Assembly: GCA_964019055.1 (NCBI GenBank)
Contig: OZ025206.1
Coordinates: 13,550,291-13,614,290, forward strand
Source of the DNA: Anthopleura xanthogrammica
Taxonomy: Eukaryota; Cnidaria; Anthozoa; Actiniaria; Actiniidae
Reading direction: 5' to 3'
DNA: 64,000 bases
In this document: one piece after another, positions 1 to 12,522 of the stretch
How the letters are laid out: each line of letters begins with the position of its first letter
Numbering within the stretch: position 1 is the stretch's first letter
Notes under the pieces: model-generated
What the model was told of the DNA's origin: nothing
Seen by the model: only the letters and a program-made list of their open reading frames with translations
The model's database searches: none
Made by a program: the position numbers and the translations under genes

Positions 1-31
1 CGCAGTGGGAAGGTGTATTAAGAGTACTTAC

Positions 32-1969
32 CCTAAGTAGTAACTGGTACTTGGTAATTCTTTGTACTGGTTTGATTAAGTAATCAGAAAGCTGCAAGCG
101 ATGCCCTAGTCTCTTTCGACAATCCTTGACAAATACAAAACAATGAATTCAAAACAATGTATAGTGTAACCATCATTTACCAGAGAAATTAATGGAATTA
201 ATTAACAATTGGATGGATGGACGGACGGACGGACGGACGGACGGATGGATGGATAGATGGAAAGATATAGAAAGATAGAAATATAGATAGATGGACTTAT
301 GGATCACATAGTTGAGACCTACTTTAAAAAAGGATTCCTTGTAAGGAAGGACAAGCTCGTCAGACTTGGCTTTTGATCTGCAATATATCGTATATAGCTC
401 TTCGAGTTTTGTTTCCTACAAGAAAAAGCTACACATTAATCAGATAGCAAAACTGAAGTTCAGAAGAAAAAGTTCAGTCCTTAACCCCTCACAACTCTCA
501 CTTGACTGTACATAGATTAGTATAGAGCAGATTTCGTATGAGTGTGAAAAGTCACGGCACATAGCACGTCGGTTACGGCGCGGCGCGGACACGGCACGAA
601 ATTTCGAATGTTTTCATATATGGCACGGCACTGACACGGTCACGGCAAGGCGCGGTCCGTGCCGTGAATTTCATAGTCACACGAAAACTGCTCAGTCGAC
701 ATCAAGCTTAACCAAGTCATAGCACTAAAATGATAAATTAACATGAAGCATTGGAATGCGCAATCCAGGTCAGTATGACGGACCAGGGATCGCGCAGTGG
801 ATTCTGGAATCCAGCGTTTCTAGATACGTGTGTTTGGTATGCAGTGCCCAATTCAAAATTAAGAAAAGAACAAGAAATGGATGGATGAATGGACAGATTA
901 AACAAACTTAATAAGAAAAGTATTTTTAGAAAAGCATACTTACTGAGGATGAGAAGGCTTCTCCTAATTTTGATGGATCGTCTTCACATTCCTTAAGATC
1001 TTTCACAAAATCGCTAAATGAATAAAAAGGAGTCCAATCAGCTTATTCATTAATTAATTAGTTAAAATGCAATGGTCCCCTTCACAGCCCCCTGTGCCAT
1101 CTTGAAAGGTAGCCATGTCTTTGCATCAAAGCGAGACATGAGGTGACCTTGCAATGATAAAGAAATGTGAATAATTGTCCAAGGTGTCAAAAAAGGTCTC
1201 TATCATTGGATGGTCACCTCATGTCTCACGTCTATGCAAAGGCACGGCTACCTTTCAAGTTGGCGCAGGGAACTGTGAAGGGACTATTGAAAGAATCACG
1301 TATTGTCTTTCATTATATGCCTTGGTATACATTGCAACTGTTGCGTGCACCGTTTCTAATTGTAATAGTAGACCGACTCAATGCGCAACAGTTGCACGAT
1401 GTGTCCAGATCTTACTGCGCGTTTCGGATGAGTGTGGCGCGGCAAGAGTTTTAATGAACAGTTATAACACCAAAAATCCCGAAGTGTTATAACTGTTCGT
1501 TAAAACTCTTGCCGCGCCACACTCAACCGAACGCGCAGTAATCTCATGCACTTACGTTGAGTGCCATTCATGAATATTCTGGATGTTTGAAAATATAACT
1601 TTTTCTTTTCCCTTGAGTTCGTTTGGAACGCTAAACTCTTTAGACAGAGTAGCCATGTAACCCTGTGGAAAAAATGAGTCATAAAAACATTTTGTTATAA
1701 TAATTGATACTTATCCGTTTATCTCACGCTTGAGGGTCATTAGTTGTGGAGAGGACTGTGATGTTAAGACAACAAGCTCCTAGTCTTCACACATGTGACA
1801 ACTTCAAAATGCCTTCTTATATTTGTACTGTCAGAACTAACCACAGAAGGAAAAGTACTAAAGTGTGGCTGTGACAGTTGTCAGCCATTTGAACATAAGT
1901 ACCTTAATAACATGCCCAAGGTCCCGGATGTAGTTCTCTTCTGTGTCAATCAATTCGCTCACTACATAC
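32..1969 (-). CDS. DH (Dbl homology) domain exons of the RhoGEF
   Basis: Five exons (1969-1903, 1662-1556, 1014-945, 415-323, 124-32) read continuously through the conserved regions of a DH domain. CR1 is [19 protein letters not shown], followed by GYMATL; then [17 protein letters not shown] (CR2), [29 protein letters not shown], and finally [20 protein letters not shown] plus QLLLR (CR3). The order and spacing match Trio GEF2 and p63RhoGEF, including the GYM after CR1 and the GHRLQL before the LIKPVQRI signature helix. The CR1 glutamate and the CR3 lysine/arginine positions used for GTPase contact are present. The final helix of the domain is cut by the window edge. Introns here are short (about 200-530 bp) and hold foldback elements. 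Confidence 0.9.
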
Positions 1970-4900
1970 CTAAGAACAGAACTTTTAGTTAGTCGATTGA
2001 TGAAACGTCTGTTTGTCTGGCGACAAGAAAAGCAATTACCGGAAAAACATCAGATTTATCAATTTAAGGTGGCTCAATAAGCTTTTAAAGGTCTTTAAAA
2101 CAATGGGTAATGTGATTTTATGGCTGATGATACGCGATACGCCAGTCACATCAAAGATAATGAACCCAGACTAGACTTTCTTAGGAACTCATCGCGTATA
2201 ATGTTACTATAGCAAAGCTATGTTACAAAAGATTCAGTATTACAAAATCTAAATAATGCGAAATCTTGATATTGCTGAACAAAAAATTTCAATATTCAAC
2301 TCTACAGTTTTGGAGTTTCTTGTCAAAAAGATAATCATGCGAGCGAAATACCTTTTTGTAACGTTATCAAAATATAAGTTCTTGAAGTTGCAGTATCGCA
2401 CAAGCTCCCACCGCTCGCGCGAAAAAACCATATATGGCTAAATAAAGGCAAGATAAAACCTGAGGCAACTGATCAGCAGCGTTGCTTCTGTTGCCGAAGG
2501 CTCCTCAGGCTAACAGGGGCAGACGTTTGACTCATATCTAGCACTCGCTATGCTTAGCTGGTCAAATTAAGTTTATTGCACCCTCCTCTCCCTGGTAACT
2601 ATAGAAGTGAGTATATATTTTTTCCACTGGCTAGTGTCAGTGTGACAGGTGTCAGGTGGTGGACCGTGGTTGGTTACCATGGATACCTCCTTGACGTCGG
2701 GTAGTAGCGCATTCCTTGTGGTGGGATAAAGGCACCTAAGCCCATCGTCATTATTGCCGGTGAGTTAAAGAATTTATCATACATTGAGTCACCTTAACAA
2801 CAAAGAAATGGTCAATGCTTTACGTGCGTATATCCAGTTCTGGTGCACGTGGGAGACTGTTAAGCACGAAAAAAGCGTTTCACGAGGCGTAGCCGAGTTC
2901 GACTCTACATTCTACATTCACAGAAAATGAGGTGAAATGATTTAATGAGAAAATGAGGTGAAATAATAAAATTTCTGAAGTGAAAGCCGGGATGAAATTT
3001 ACAACAAAAAAATAATTCAAATTGATTTTAGGATTTGTTTGTTTTCTGAAAGACAGTTTTTATGTTCTGGGGAAAAAAGTATCAAGAAACAAATTGAAAA
3101 CGGTTTTTAACGTCATTGCGCACGAGTTTACATAATCACATGCGAACGCGTGCACAATCTATTTCTTGTTTAAAATCAGCCAATCGGAGCACATGTTATA
3201 TCGTGGCTATGTTATTAACTGTTTTGAAATGACCTCATTTGACCATGATGAATTAGGTGAAAATAGGGTCAGCTAAGTCAAGTTACAATTCAGAGTAGGA
3301 CTTCCATAGGTTGACTCCCGGGGCAGTAATCTAGTTAGTTCGGGTTCTCCGTTGCTCGATGCTAATCTCAATTGTACATAAAAAATATAATAAAATAGAA
3401 ATACGACTATGTAAATCTCGTGGAATAGAGAGCATCAGTTTTGTTCACGTGCATACCTTACCAAGGGCGATTTGTTAATAATACGAAAAAAAATGACACA
3501 TGATAACGAAGCTAACAGAAACGCGTAATATGAGAATTTTTCGCCAATTCCTATTCCGTTTCTATTCAACGTTCCTGTCAACTTAAAAAAAACTTAAAGT
3601 TGCACGGGATGTGCCATTCGGCATGCGCACAATACTGCGCAATAATGCCATATATACTGCTATGACTAAACATATCATGAATTAAGCGGATATCTCGCAC
3701 AATACTGGCACTGGTTCGACACCGTCACCGTGCCCTGCGCGCGGTAAGAAAGAAGAAAGAACTTCTACTTCTTGGCGCAGAAATACGAGCAACAATATCG
3801 CACAACTTGTTAGGCAATCTTGGTGCGTTTCAAGTTGCAGTGTGAATGATTCTCGTATTACCACCCTGTACAACAACAAAATTGTTGCGCGACTTTGTTG
3901 CGACTTTGTTGCAGAAGTAGAAGCTCGTTCCTATCTATGCAAAAATGAAAATCTGTTGCGCGCGGGTTGGTAATACGACCAAAATTCGCTCTGCAACTTT
4001 CAACGCAACAATGTTGCGCGACAAGTTGACGATCTTGTTGCTCGTATTTCCGCGCCTAGAAGAGTTAGAAGCTCTTTCTAATCTCTGCAACAAAGAAAAT
4101 TTGTTGCGTGCGGGGTGGTAATACGACCAACAACATTCGCTCTGCAGCTTGCAGCCCAACGATGTTGGGCGACAAGTTGCACGATTTTGTTGTTCGTATT
4201 ACCGCACCTTAATGCAAATCAACATCATTAACATCACGATTACAAGCTAACGAGTCCATATTCATCTTTTCAACTTACCCTCTCCTAATATAGGCATTTT
4301 GTTGTGGATCGGCTGGTACCTCTTCGGCTGACATCATAACTTCATTGCATTCCATCATGACTATTTCAGTATTTAATGTCTGTACAATATCCTCGTTACT
4401 GGTGCTACTATGAGTACTAGCCGAGTCTTCCAGTGATTCCACCATGGCTACTTCAAAGTCTAATGGCGCTACAGTTTCAAAACAATTTACAACACAAACG
4501 TTGTCCGAACTCTCACAAGCCATTGTCATTTCTTCAGTAGATGAAATATCCCTTACTTCACTGACTGAAAACACTGGTAAATCCTCTTGAACTTCCATCT
4601 CCATTACGGGCTCACACGAAGTCATTTCTTCTGGTACTGAAACCTCTTGTTCAACACAATCCATAACAATTCCCACCGTGCTCTCGTCTTCTTCCACGTT
4701 ATGAACTTCTTCTAGAGCAACAAATTCACACATGTCTTGTTGCGCTACCTCTTCAACAGCCACCACCTCGGTGGCGTCTTCGACATCATTAGAATAACCT
4801 TCACTGACTGACTTGCAATTTCTTCGAGTGTTTTCGGGGGACAGGAGTTCAGTGCTTTTTTGTTTTTTAGGTATTTCACAGCTCTTTGTTCTTGCTACCT

Positions 4901-7757
4901 TATTTCTTTCCTTCGAGATATGAAGTAAATTGAAAAAGAAAAAAAAACATCAAAAAGTGACAAAAAATGGCGGATAAAGAATTAAGAGTATCCTGCCAGA
5001 CAACTGGGGCGAATTGAAAGGAAGAGCGAAATAAGCCATGGCTTCTAGGTTACACCAGTATCCATTATTTTGCTTACATAAAAAATGACATTTGCAACAA
5101 CAAAAAAACCAATACCTTTTTTTCAGATTCTATTTCTGGCTCAGATCTCTTTAACTTTGGAAGCTTCTTTTTTTCGCTCTGTACTCTGTTTAACTGTTCC
5201 GTGGCTAGCACTATGAGCGACCTGAAACACTTCAGCGCGCTATCGGCTTGATTGCACAAGACAAGAGCTGAAAAACAACAGAAATGCAAAATAAACAGAA
5301 TAAAATTTCAGGTAGGATCAAAATAAACTCTTACCATTTATACCAAGAAGGTTTACGTTCGAGGTCATTCATTTTCCCGCGTTTTTTAATTTTTAACAGT
5401 CATATGGTATCTGTTCTTACCAACACACGCGTTTACCGGAAGTTGAATTTTCCCGCTTTTTTTGGATGATAGGCAGGTGCACCAGTTTTCATCTTAAACG
5501 CTGTACTTTACATCGAAGACTGAACATTCCGTTCGCTACGTGTTAAAAGGTTCACAAATAATTCCTCCCAACAGATAATTGCTTGCATTAGCACAAAAAT
5601 GTGCATCCGGATAGAATGAAGGAAAAGGTTTAAAACACCGAAATATGTAAGAGTAACAATAAACAGATACCATATGACTGTAAAAACTTAACGATATGAA
5701 CGTGCCGTGTCGTGACCGTGAGGGTGTCGTGTTGTTCCAGCATTCTGACTGAATAGGCAGATCGGCTACTCCGCGCGCGCGCCCTTTCGTAAATCTAGAA
5801 GTTTCTATGTGTATATGTATCGAAAATGATATGTTTATGGAGTATCATCAAGAGGGTTGGAGAATACTCTAGAGAACTATACAGGAATGAACTAATGAAG
5901 TTCAGGGTGAAAAGGGCTTTGACGAAATATTGGGGGCGAACAATGCCCTGGTGAATTTATTATAGTTACTAAAAAATCTGTAAAATCTGTCAGCAACACT
6001 CGTTAAAAAACAGTCATACATGCCCAGAATGCGTAGTCACAAAACAGAAAGAAAAAAGTCAAGTGTAAATCTTTTTGTCAGCTGTCAAAATATAGTACAT
6101 ATTTCTAGTGATTCGATACAAATTAACAAAAATTCATTTGTCAGTATTTTTGAAATTTGGTTTCTAAATCCTTAACTTTTAAATTCCATGTTAAAAAATT
6201 CAAAATTGGCAGACATTCCCCTATAAACTTTACTACACGTTTAAAGACTGAACAGTAAAGCCGCGCACAGAGTTATAAAAATTGGGAAGCCATTTCGGTG
6301 TTACAAGGGGAAGGCCGTACCGGACACCACTCAAAAACAAGTTAAGTGTGTCTGACACTGCCACGAATAATGAACCCTTATGTTTAAAATTTAGACCTAA
6401 CAATAGTTGTCATTGAGTTTATCGTAGTATGTAGGTCAGTTTATGAGCGATATGAAGCTGTGATCGCGTCACAAATAGTTAAACCCTTGACCCAGCGATA
6501 AGTGAGTCTAAGTGAATGGCAGGCTTTTACAAAGTTAAAAGAATTCGAATACTGCCATTAACGCCTCCAGCGATTGAAAGAAAGACAAATTTGATCCGAT
6601 TACATTAATTTTAGATTTTAGAAAAAAAAAAGAGCAACAAGAACAAAATAGGTAGACATCAATAATTTCTAGTCGCACACACCTTAAAAATTAATAACAC
6701 AAGTACAACTTTGCAATGGCAAAGAAGCTACCCGATGAGCTCGGAGCTCAGAATGTTATCAAATGTACAATTATTTTACTCTTTTGATTGTCTTCCAAAA
6801 TAACTAAAACGAGCACGGAAGTATAGTTATAGTTTACTAAGGAATTTGACAAATCAAGATATCAAAATAGAAACAATTCGTCACTTAATTAGTCCATCAA
6901 TCAGTCACTTAATAGATCAATCGATGATTGATTAATTAATTAATTAATTAATGAGTATATACAACAATTACCTTTGCCAGATTTTAAATAAAGTGACATA
7001 GCTTTTCTTGGATGATTATTTCTACATTTGTCTGCTTCTTCGATGCTTGCCAAGGCCTCTGTAATACCAAAGTCAAAGCATACACATAATGGTTATAAGA
7101 TGTAACTGGCAATCACAACAATTTTATACTACGGTATGCATGCAGTTGTTAAGTGAACACAGCTTAGGCCAGCAACAGGGCCAAAATTGTAAAAGAATAC
7201 AATCTACATAGCATATCAACTACTCAAAATTATCTAAAAAAATCATTCATGATGCAAATAACTAATGGTTAGGATATGTTACCAAATAAAATCAGGTAAC
7301 ATATTATTTTTCTTAATTATCATTAATATTTATCAGTAAGTTTAAGTGTATACTAGCTGACAGACAATAAACATAATTCAAGCTGAAATGATTAAGTTAC
7401 AAGTTATTACTAAATATAACCAGGAAATATGTACTTTATAGTTTCCTTATGAACTACCAGTTAGTTTACTATGTTAGCTAGATTGACAATACTGTAAGTT
7501 CAAGCATAAACTATGCACATATTCATACAAGAAAGGAATCAAGTGACCTTTTTCGTCCTCTTGAGAATCAGAAGAAATAGTAGAACTGCTTCCATCAGTT
7601 TCTGCTTTGCCATCATAACCAAGATAACTGTAATCTACAAACAGTTCCTTAACTTCTTTTTGGTCAGTGCTAGTTTCATTGCTTAGTGTACAGTCCTTAG
7701 GGCTTAGACTGGAAACATCTGGTCTGGACAATGGTTCATGGATAACAGGCTGAAATG
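32..7757 (-). CDS. RhoGEF, Trio GEF2/p63RhoGEF-like DH domain protein (partial, nine exons)
   Basis: Predicted guanine nucleotide exchange factor for Rho-family GTPases, probably RhoA-type by similarity to Trio GEF2 and p63RhoGEF. Exons in transcription order: 7757-7548, 7058-6972, 5267-5116, 4910-4279, 1969-1903, 1662-1556, 1014-945, 415-323, 124-32. All junctions have AG/GT borders and phases agree throughout, giving about 503 codons. The first four exons encode a helical stretch ([20 protein letters not shown] onward) and a long acidic, low-complexity region; I do not recognise these. The last five encode the DH domain. The gene is incomplete: no start codon was found above 7757, and the PH domain should follow beyond base 32. 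The donor at 7548 (GTCACT) and the acceptor at 4910 are the weakest sites. DH identity is secure; orthology within the Trio/Kalirin/p63RhoGEF group is not. Confidence 0.85.
212..252. repeat. GGAC/GGAT tetranucleotide microsatellite
   Basis: A short run of GGAC flanked on both sides by GGAT units, in the intron between the last two DH exons. The same GGAT-GGAC-GGAT order is seen on a much larger scale at 32521-32918. Confidence 0.9.
541..682. repeat. Foldback element rich in CACGGCAC motifs
   Basis: Imperfect inverted repeat, GTGTGAAAAGTCACGGCAC on the left against GTGCCGTGAATTTCATAGTC on the right, with GC-rich CGGCGCGG in the middle. It lies in a RhoGEF intron. A related CGTGCCGTGTCGTGACCGTG motif is present near 5703. 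Confidence 0.6.
1074..1285. mobile_element. MITE-like element, family A, copy 1
   Basis: About 212 bp with inverted ends GGTCCCCTTCACAG and CTGTGAAGGGACT. The inner arms also pair (CTTGAAAGGTAGCC against GGCTACCTTTCAAG, and GAGACATGAGGTGACC with its complement). A second copy is at 21179-21395. No coding capacity, so a non-autonomous DNA transposon is the best reading. Confidence 0.75.
1407..1547. repeat. Large near-perfect hairpin in a RhoGEF intron
   Basis: Arms of about 58 bases: TTACTGCGCGTTTCGG to AACAGTTATAACAC on the left, and GTGTTATAACTGTTCGTTAA to CGAACGCGCAGTAA on the right, separated by about 15 bases. The right arm ends about 9 bases before the donor side of the DH exon at 1556. 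The high arm identity suggests recent insertion or strand correction. Confidence 0.85.
3897..4210. repeat. Tandem duplication of about 155 bp, TTGTTGCGCG-rich
   Basis: Two diverged copies, each running from a GAAGCTC-type start through TTGTTGCG.GCGGGGTGGTAAT to CTTGTTGCTCGTATT. The region from 3685 has related motifs (GTGCGTTTCAAGTTGCAGTG). It lies in the intron between the acidic exon and the first DH exon. Confidence 0.6.
4279..4910 (-). CDS. Acidic low-complexity exon of the RhoGEF
   Basis: A 632-nt exon coding about 210 residues. It opens with a basic, lysine/arginine-rich part and continues with a strongly acidic region full of Glu, Val, Met and Ser (for example [19 protein letters not shown]). 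The 3' border AGAGG|GTAAGT is a strong donor, and its phase joins the CR1 exon at 1969, which is what ties this ORF to the DH domain. The open frame reads a stop four bases into the intron, so an ORF caller would show a false C-terminus at 4275. The region is probably an unstructured linker between the N-terminal helical segment and the DH domain. Confidence 0.7.
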
Positions 7758-7822
7758 CTGTAAAAAGATTGATATATGTTAGAAAATCAAGCTAAGTAAC
7801 TAGTTGTATAAATTAGCTGGTA

Positions 7823-7970
7823 TAGATCCCTTGCAGCATTTCAGAATGTAGCTGTATTTGGAGTATATGTACAAAACAATAGTTTCTGATTCTTAGGAGA
7901 TATTTCAACTTAAATTATTTTGTTTTTGTCCTCCAAATTGAGCTGCTTTGACGTAATGTGCAAAGGTCTA
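7823..7970. mobile_element. Foldback MITE, family C, copy 1
   Basis: Ends TAGATCCCTTGCAGC and GTGCAAAGGTCTA. The inside has TTTGGAGTATATGTACAAAA on one side and TTTTTGTCCTCCAAATTGAG on the other. It shares both ends and the GTCCTCCAA core with 22971-23103, and the ends with a short copy near 60011. Confidence 0.6.
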
Positions 7971-8629
7971 TGTACTTTTAACAAATCTGTAAGAGACGTA
8001 ACTTAATTTGGCTTATTTCTTAGTAAGATGATAATAATATAATTGTAATGACATTCAATCAATAAAGAAATGATAAATCAACCCATCCAATAAATTGTCA
8101 ATTTCAAATATCTGTTAATTATGTAATGCTGTTATAAATTGTAAAATTACAAATTGCAAATTATATATACACGTAAAACTATAAATTAAACTTTTGTAAT
8201 GACAGCTCTTTTCAGGACTGCACTAAGTAATTAACAAAGAATTAAGAACATACATGTCTTAGTATATATAACACATGTTAAACCTATAGCTGACACCTCT
8301 CTCTAGCACGTATGCAACATGTATGTCATATATGATTTATATAGGAGGTATGCTACTTCGGCCAACGTCATCTCAAAGAGAAACCTGCCTGCAGCTTAAT
8401 TCCGACTGAGAGCATTGACGGTAGGAGTAATACAATCACAAACACAGATTAAACAGCTAAATTAGTGCTTGCATTTAGATTGAGACCAGTCACAATTTGT
8501 ATGCATGTTCATCTATGAGTGCGTGCTACATATTTTAGCAGGCTAACTTTTATATTTCTACAAACAGTTTCTGGACAAAAACCTTTCCAGCAACCTGATC
8601 CAGTAGTTACCTGACCTGTGGTTATGGTT

Positions 8630-8798
8630 CAGGGGCAGATCCAGGGAAGGGGTGCAGGGGGTGTGCACCCCTCCCTGGGTCAACTTTTTGCCCCTACTTC
8701 GAAGATAACCAATACAAAATATTGACTTTATTGATTCTAAGGGGTGCATCCCCCTGTGCACAGATCCCTCCCTGAAGAAAATCCTGGATCTGCCCCTG
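8630..8798. mobile_element. CAGGGGC MITE, copy 1
   Basis: Terminal inverted repeats CAGGGGCAGATCCAGG and CCTGGATCTGCCCCTG bound about 169 bp without coding capacity. TGGTT occurs directly at both flanks and may be part of a target duplication. The CAGGGGC end is typical of hAT-type non-autonomous elements in animals. Other copies are at 16581 and 37840. Confidence 0.8.
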
Positions 8799-9391
8799 TG
8801 GTTGTACTGCTTACTAAAAGATCCAGGGGTAGTTCCATGAACCTCCTTTTGTGAGATCTAGTGCTACATACATATTAATTTATCATGAGAAGAGGAAGCC
8901 AGTAAACATTGTAATCAGTTTGAAATCATTAGATATAAAAAACAATTCACTAATTTTCTAGACTTGCTCCAAGACTCTGGAGTCATGAGCAAAGCAAGTG
9001 AAGGAAAAAAAAGAAAAAGGAAGAAAAAAAGCGAAAGTTGAAGTCACAAGAGGTCGCTTTGTTCCTCTTGCAGGATTTTCATTTTCATTTCACACCAAAA
9101 ATGGTATGTATTTCTGTAGTGCACACAAAATTTGGGAAACGGGCGGGAAACAAGTTGGAAAAGTCCTTCGTCTAGCACTTGTGATCCTAATTATGATTGG
9201 GCTGCCTGTGCTTTATTCAGTGCATGTGAACTTGGAGACGAAGGACTTTGCAAAAGTTTATTAATTTCCCTACATTATTATTTAGTTTGTTTGTCAGTTA
9301 TTTAGTTCACTTTTATCAAAAGTCCACCTGGTATTAAGTAATATAAACCTTCTAAAAGTATTTGACTGGATTTATAATATTATTAATAATG

Positions 9392-9532
9392 GTAATAGAA
9401 CTGAGTTGAGTGCAATTTGGGCTGAAATCGCAAGAGTGATTACAAAATTGCACGACCGCGCAGCGGGAGTGCAATTTGTTAATCACGAGTGTGATTTCTG
9501 CCCAAAATTGCAAGACACTCAGTTCTATTACC
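9392..9532. mobile_element. Foldback element
   Basis: Inverted repeat with arms GGTAATAGAACTGAGTTGAG plus TGCAATTTGGGC and GCCCAAAATTGCAAGACAC plus TCAGTTCTATTACC. Non-coding; probably a MITE. Confidence 0.65.
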
Positions 9533-11370
9533 TATTAATCATTTCCATTTTGAAACTTAATATATTAAAATACTCAACAGTTATATGTAGCTTCAAAAGT
9601 GATTGTTTGACAAAATGATGCAATTAATGATTCAAAATAGTGCAATTAATGCTTAAATCGCACACTTTGTAGCCAATCAGATTGCAGGATTTGCTAATGA
9701 TTTCAAAATGGATATGATTATATAGTTTAATTGATTTATGTTCTGTATGCCTGTTTGTAATAAAGTTCCTCCCTTTTTTAGCCTAATTTAATTAATAATC
9801 AATAATCAATAATCAATCATTATTAACTCGTTTAAATAGGGGAATGAAGTCACTGGACTAATATTGAGAAAAAATGAAAAAAATTTATTTGATGTAAATT
9901 AATTCATGAAAACAATAATAGACTATCGGTTCAAATCAATCATTATTCATCTTTTCCATGCCATTATATTTTGTATTAAATCTATTTAATAACTCGCCAG
10001 ATCAAGACTTGCATAATGAAAGTCGTTTTAGTCACAATATCAGTAAAAGAAAATGGTAAATCATATCTTCTTATGTAGTTTCAAGTACTTTTAAATAATT
10101 GTCACTTTACGATAAGAACCACTAAAGTCAATAATAAGTCAACAACACGAATGCAAAGTAGAATGGCTGCATGCCATTTCCGCGATAATGAACACATCAA
10201 ATTATTATTATTACTATTACTAGGTTAATGCATGGCAAAACTACAAAGCAGCATCAGTATCCATTCGTTTTGGTACCTGTATATCAGGAAATCCAAATCT
10301 ACGCCTTTGAAACAGGTTTAGAACAGAAACAGTTTCAAAAGATTTACCAAGTGTCTGGAACTAAAAAAATTAACCTCAAGAAATGCAAATGATATTTACA
10401 TTAAGACGAAAATCTCTTAGGATCCTGATCACAAGAGAAAGGCGATTTTTATCTTAAGTCTAAAGATGTTCAGAGATGTTCGTGTTATCGAGATATTAAG
10501 TGACCACAGAAATCTTAGGAAAACCATTTATTTTAAAAACATCTCTGTACACGTCAAGAACTATAACAACAGACGCAAGTCTATCATGCACGTTTCGAAT
10601 AAGTTCGGCGAAAATATAAGTTCAATACAAAGTTTAACCTGGTGCTTTCGTTTTAATAGGTGTAGCTCTAGTGGAAATAAAAAGATATTACGAATCATCA
10701 GGGTTTTTTTAAACGAATAATAGTGACAATGTTACTGAGAGAGGGGGAGTGACTTCCAAATGTGAAGTACTAATGATTGTACTCTCGCGGAAATTTTCCT
10801 TTAAAGGATCAGTTAGCGTACTTTCTATATCGGTATATATTTGTATATGTCGTGGCTTTTAGAAAGTTCAAAGCCAGCTTTGACAATCCATCTGTGGGTT
10901 TGTTTGTTTTTGGACTGTTTTATAATGAAAGTTTGGTTTTTTCGTTCAGTTGCCTCGACGCGTCTTTTGGCCCCTAGTAATAACATACAGCTCATAGTAT
11001 ATCTTATATAGGACCTTTAAGAAAGTAAAGCTGTTGTATCTATATCAGCCATTAGCACCCAACACAAAATATAATCGACAGATCTTTCGATAAATACATT
11101 GTTACTAATATTCTACAGCCATGGCCGTTTAGTAGGATTCAAGATTAACATTTCGCCTGTAGTATTATTATTACGTCCCGACTAAACTTCTAATTATAAT
11201 TCAGTTCGACGTGGTACATCTCTAAGTATATCTTACAATATTGCGGTTTTGTCGAACTTGTGGTCCTAGACACTTTATAAGCCTTAAATGGCGCGAAGAA
11301 AAATGAATTAAGGCCTTAAACACGAAATAAGTCTTCTTGGTCTGTGTGTAATTTATGTTCTATTTTTAAT
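9533..11370. other. No recognisable gene
   Basis: AT-rich DNA with AATAATCAAT runs near 9795-9825. The short open frames here (for example 10466-10720) lack codon structure or similarity that I recognise. The missing 5' exons of the RhoGEF could lie here or further right; none could be chosen on sequence alone. Confidence 0.5.
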
Positions 11371-11697
11371 ATGGCTGCATTTACGCCATCCATTGCATAC
11401 CTTTCTAAATTTCGACCTCTCGAAGCCCAGAACATGACGGACCCATTTAGAAAGCCACAAAGTCATAGAAAGCGTAGAAAAAATCATGACAATGAAAGCA
11501 TATCCTATTCTTACCATAAGATAAATCTTGTTGTGCCATTTTCGTTTCCTAAGATTGAGGAACCACGTAAACAAACCTCTTACCGCCGCAGCTACATCCA
11601 AGGCTCTTCACCACCAATGAATGGGATTTCAGTCAAACACCCCGCCAGGAAAATGCCATACAACCATTGTAAAGTGGAAAACTATTCAGTATTGTAA
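11371..11697 (+). CDS. Hypothetical protein, 108 residues
   Basis: An open frame starting ATGGCTGCATTTACGCC, with purine-poor upstream context, and ending in TAA at 11695-11697. The predicted protein is basic, with a KPQSHRKRRKNHDNE stretch, several prolines, and no signal peptide, membrane segment or known domain that I recognise. It stands apart from repeats and is the only ORF between 9.3 and 17.7 kb that looks protein-like. The antisense frame is also open for 82 codons, which lowers confidence. It could be one exon of a larger gene or a chance ORF. Confidence 0.3.
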   Translation: MAAFTPSIAYLSKFRPLEAQNMTDPFRKPQSHRKRRKNHDNESISYSYHKINLVVPFSFPKIEEPRKQTSYRRSYIQGSSPPMNGISVKHPARKMPYNHCKVENYSVL

Positions 11698-12364
11698 CGA
11701 TAAGACTGCTTTCGTACTGCTAGGCAGTCGCGAAAGTTTGACGAGCGAAGCAGCTGGTCATGTGTGACATGACACACAGTACATAGCGTGCATGCTCATT
11801 TGACCGTGAATCGTTACGGTATGTCGTTAGCGTTCAAATGCGTTAGATGATACTATGATCCGTATATGATTGTTGTGATTAATGGTGGACAATCTTATAA
11901 TGGACACATAAAAAAAACAAAAACAAAACAAAAATAGATACATAAATAAAAATAGAAAAATAGAAAACGGTAATAAAAATCACTAATCAATCATGATCAT
12001 AAATGAATTAATAAAGGTTATTTAAATTATAGAGAACTATCGCAGTTTTTAATTTATATTACTGATAAATCAAAGAAATTATTGTATGAGTTAGAATGAA
12101 ATCATTCGGGGTTTTTTTCCAACTTTATTTTGACTTGAGGGAAAAAACATGTAACATTCGTTAGAATTCAAAGAAAACTAGAAAAAGCAAAAAAATATGG
12201 GCATATGCATGCAGATCAAGAACACCAAGCCATCTGATCTTAAATTAAAATTTATATAAAAAAAAGTAGAGTTTCTGCTAAATCTATTTTACGTTATAAT
12301 CATTATTTTTTGCTTATTTAGCTTTTATCATTTTTTATTCAGTTTTAGTTAATTTCATAAGTCA

Positions 12365-12522
12365 TTCTTGCTCTTCCGTTTCTTTCTTTTCCTTTCCTTT
12401 TCTTTCCTTTTTCTTTCTTTCGTCGTTCTTCCTTCTTCTTTCTCATTTTCCGTTTCCATTTCCTTCGTTTGCCTCCCTCCCTCCCTCCCTTTCTATTTCT
12501 TTTCTTTTCTGTTACTTCCTTC
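12365..12522. repeat. Polypyrimidine tract
   Basis: About 155 bases almost entirely C and T on the plus strand, including CCTCCCTCCCTCCCTCCCTT near 12473. The minus-strand lysine/arginine ORF across it is an artefact of composition. Confidence 0.85.
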
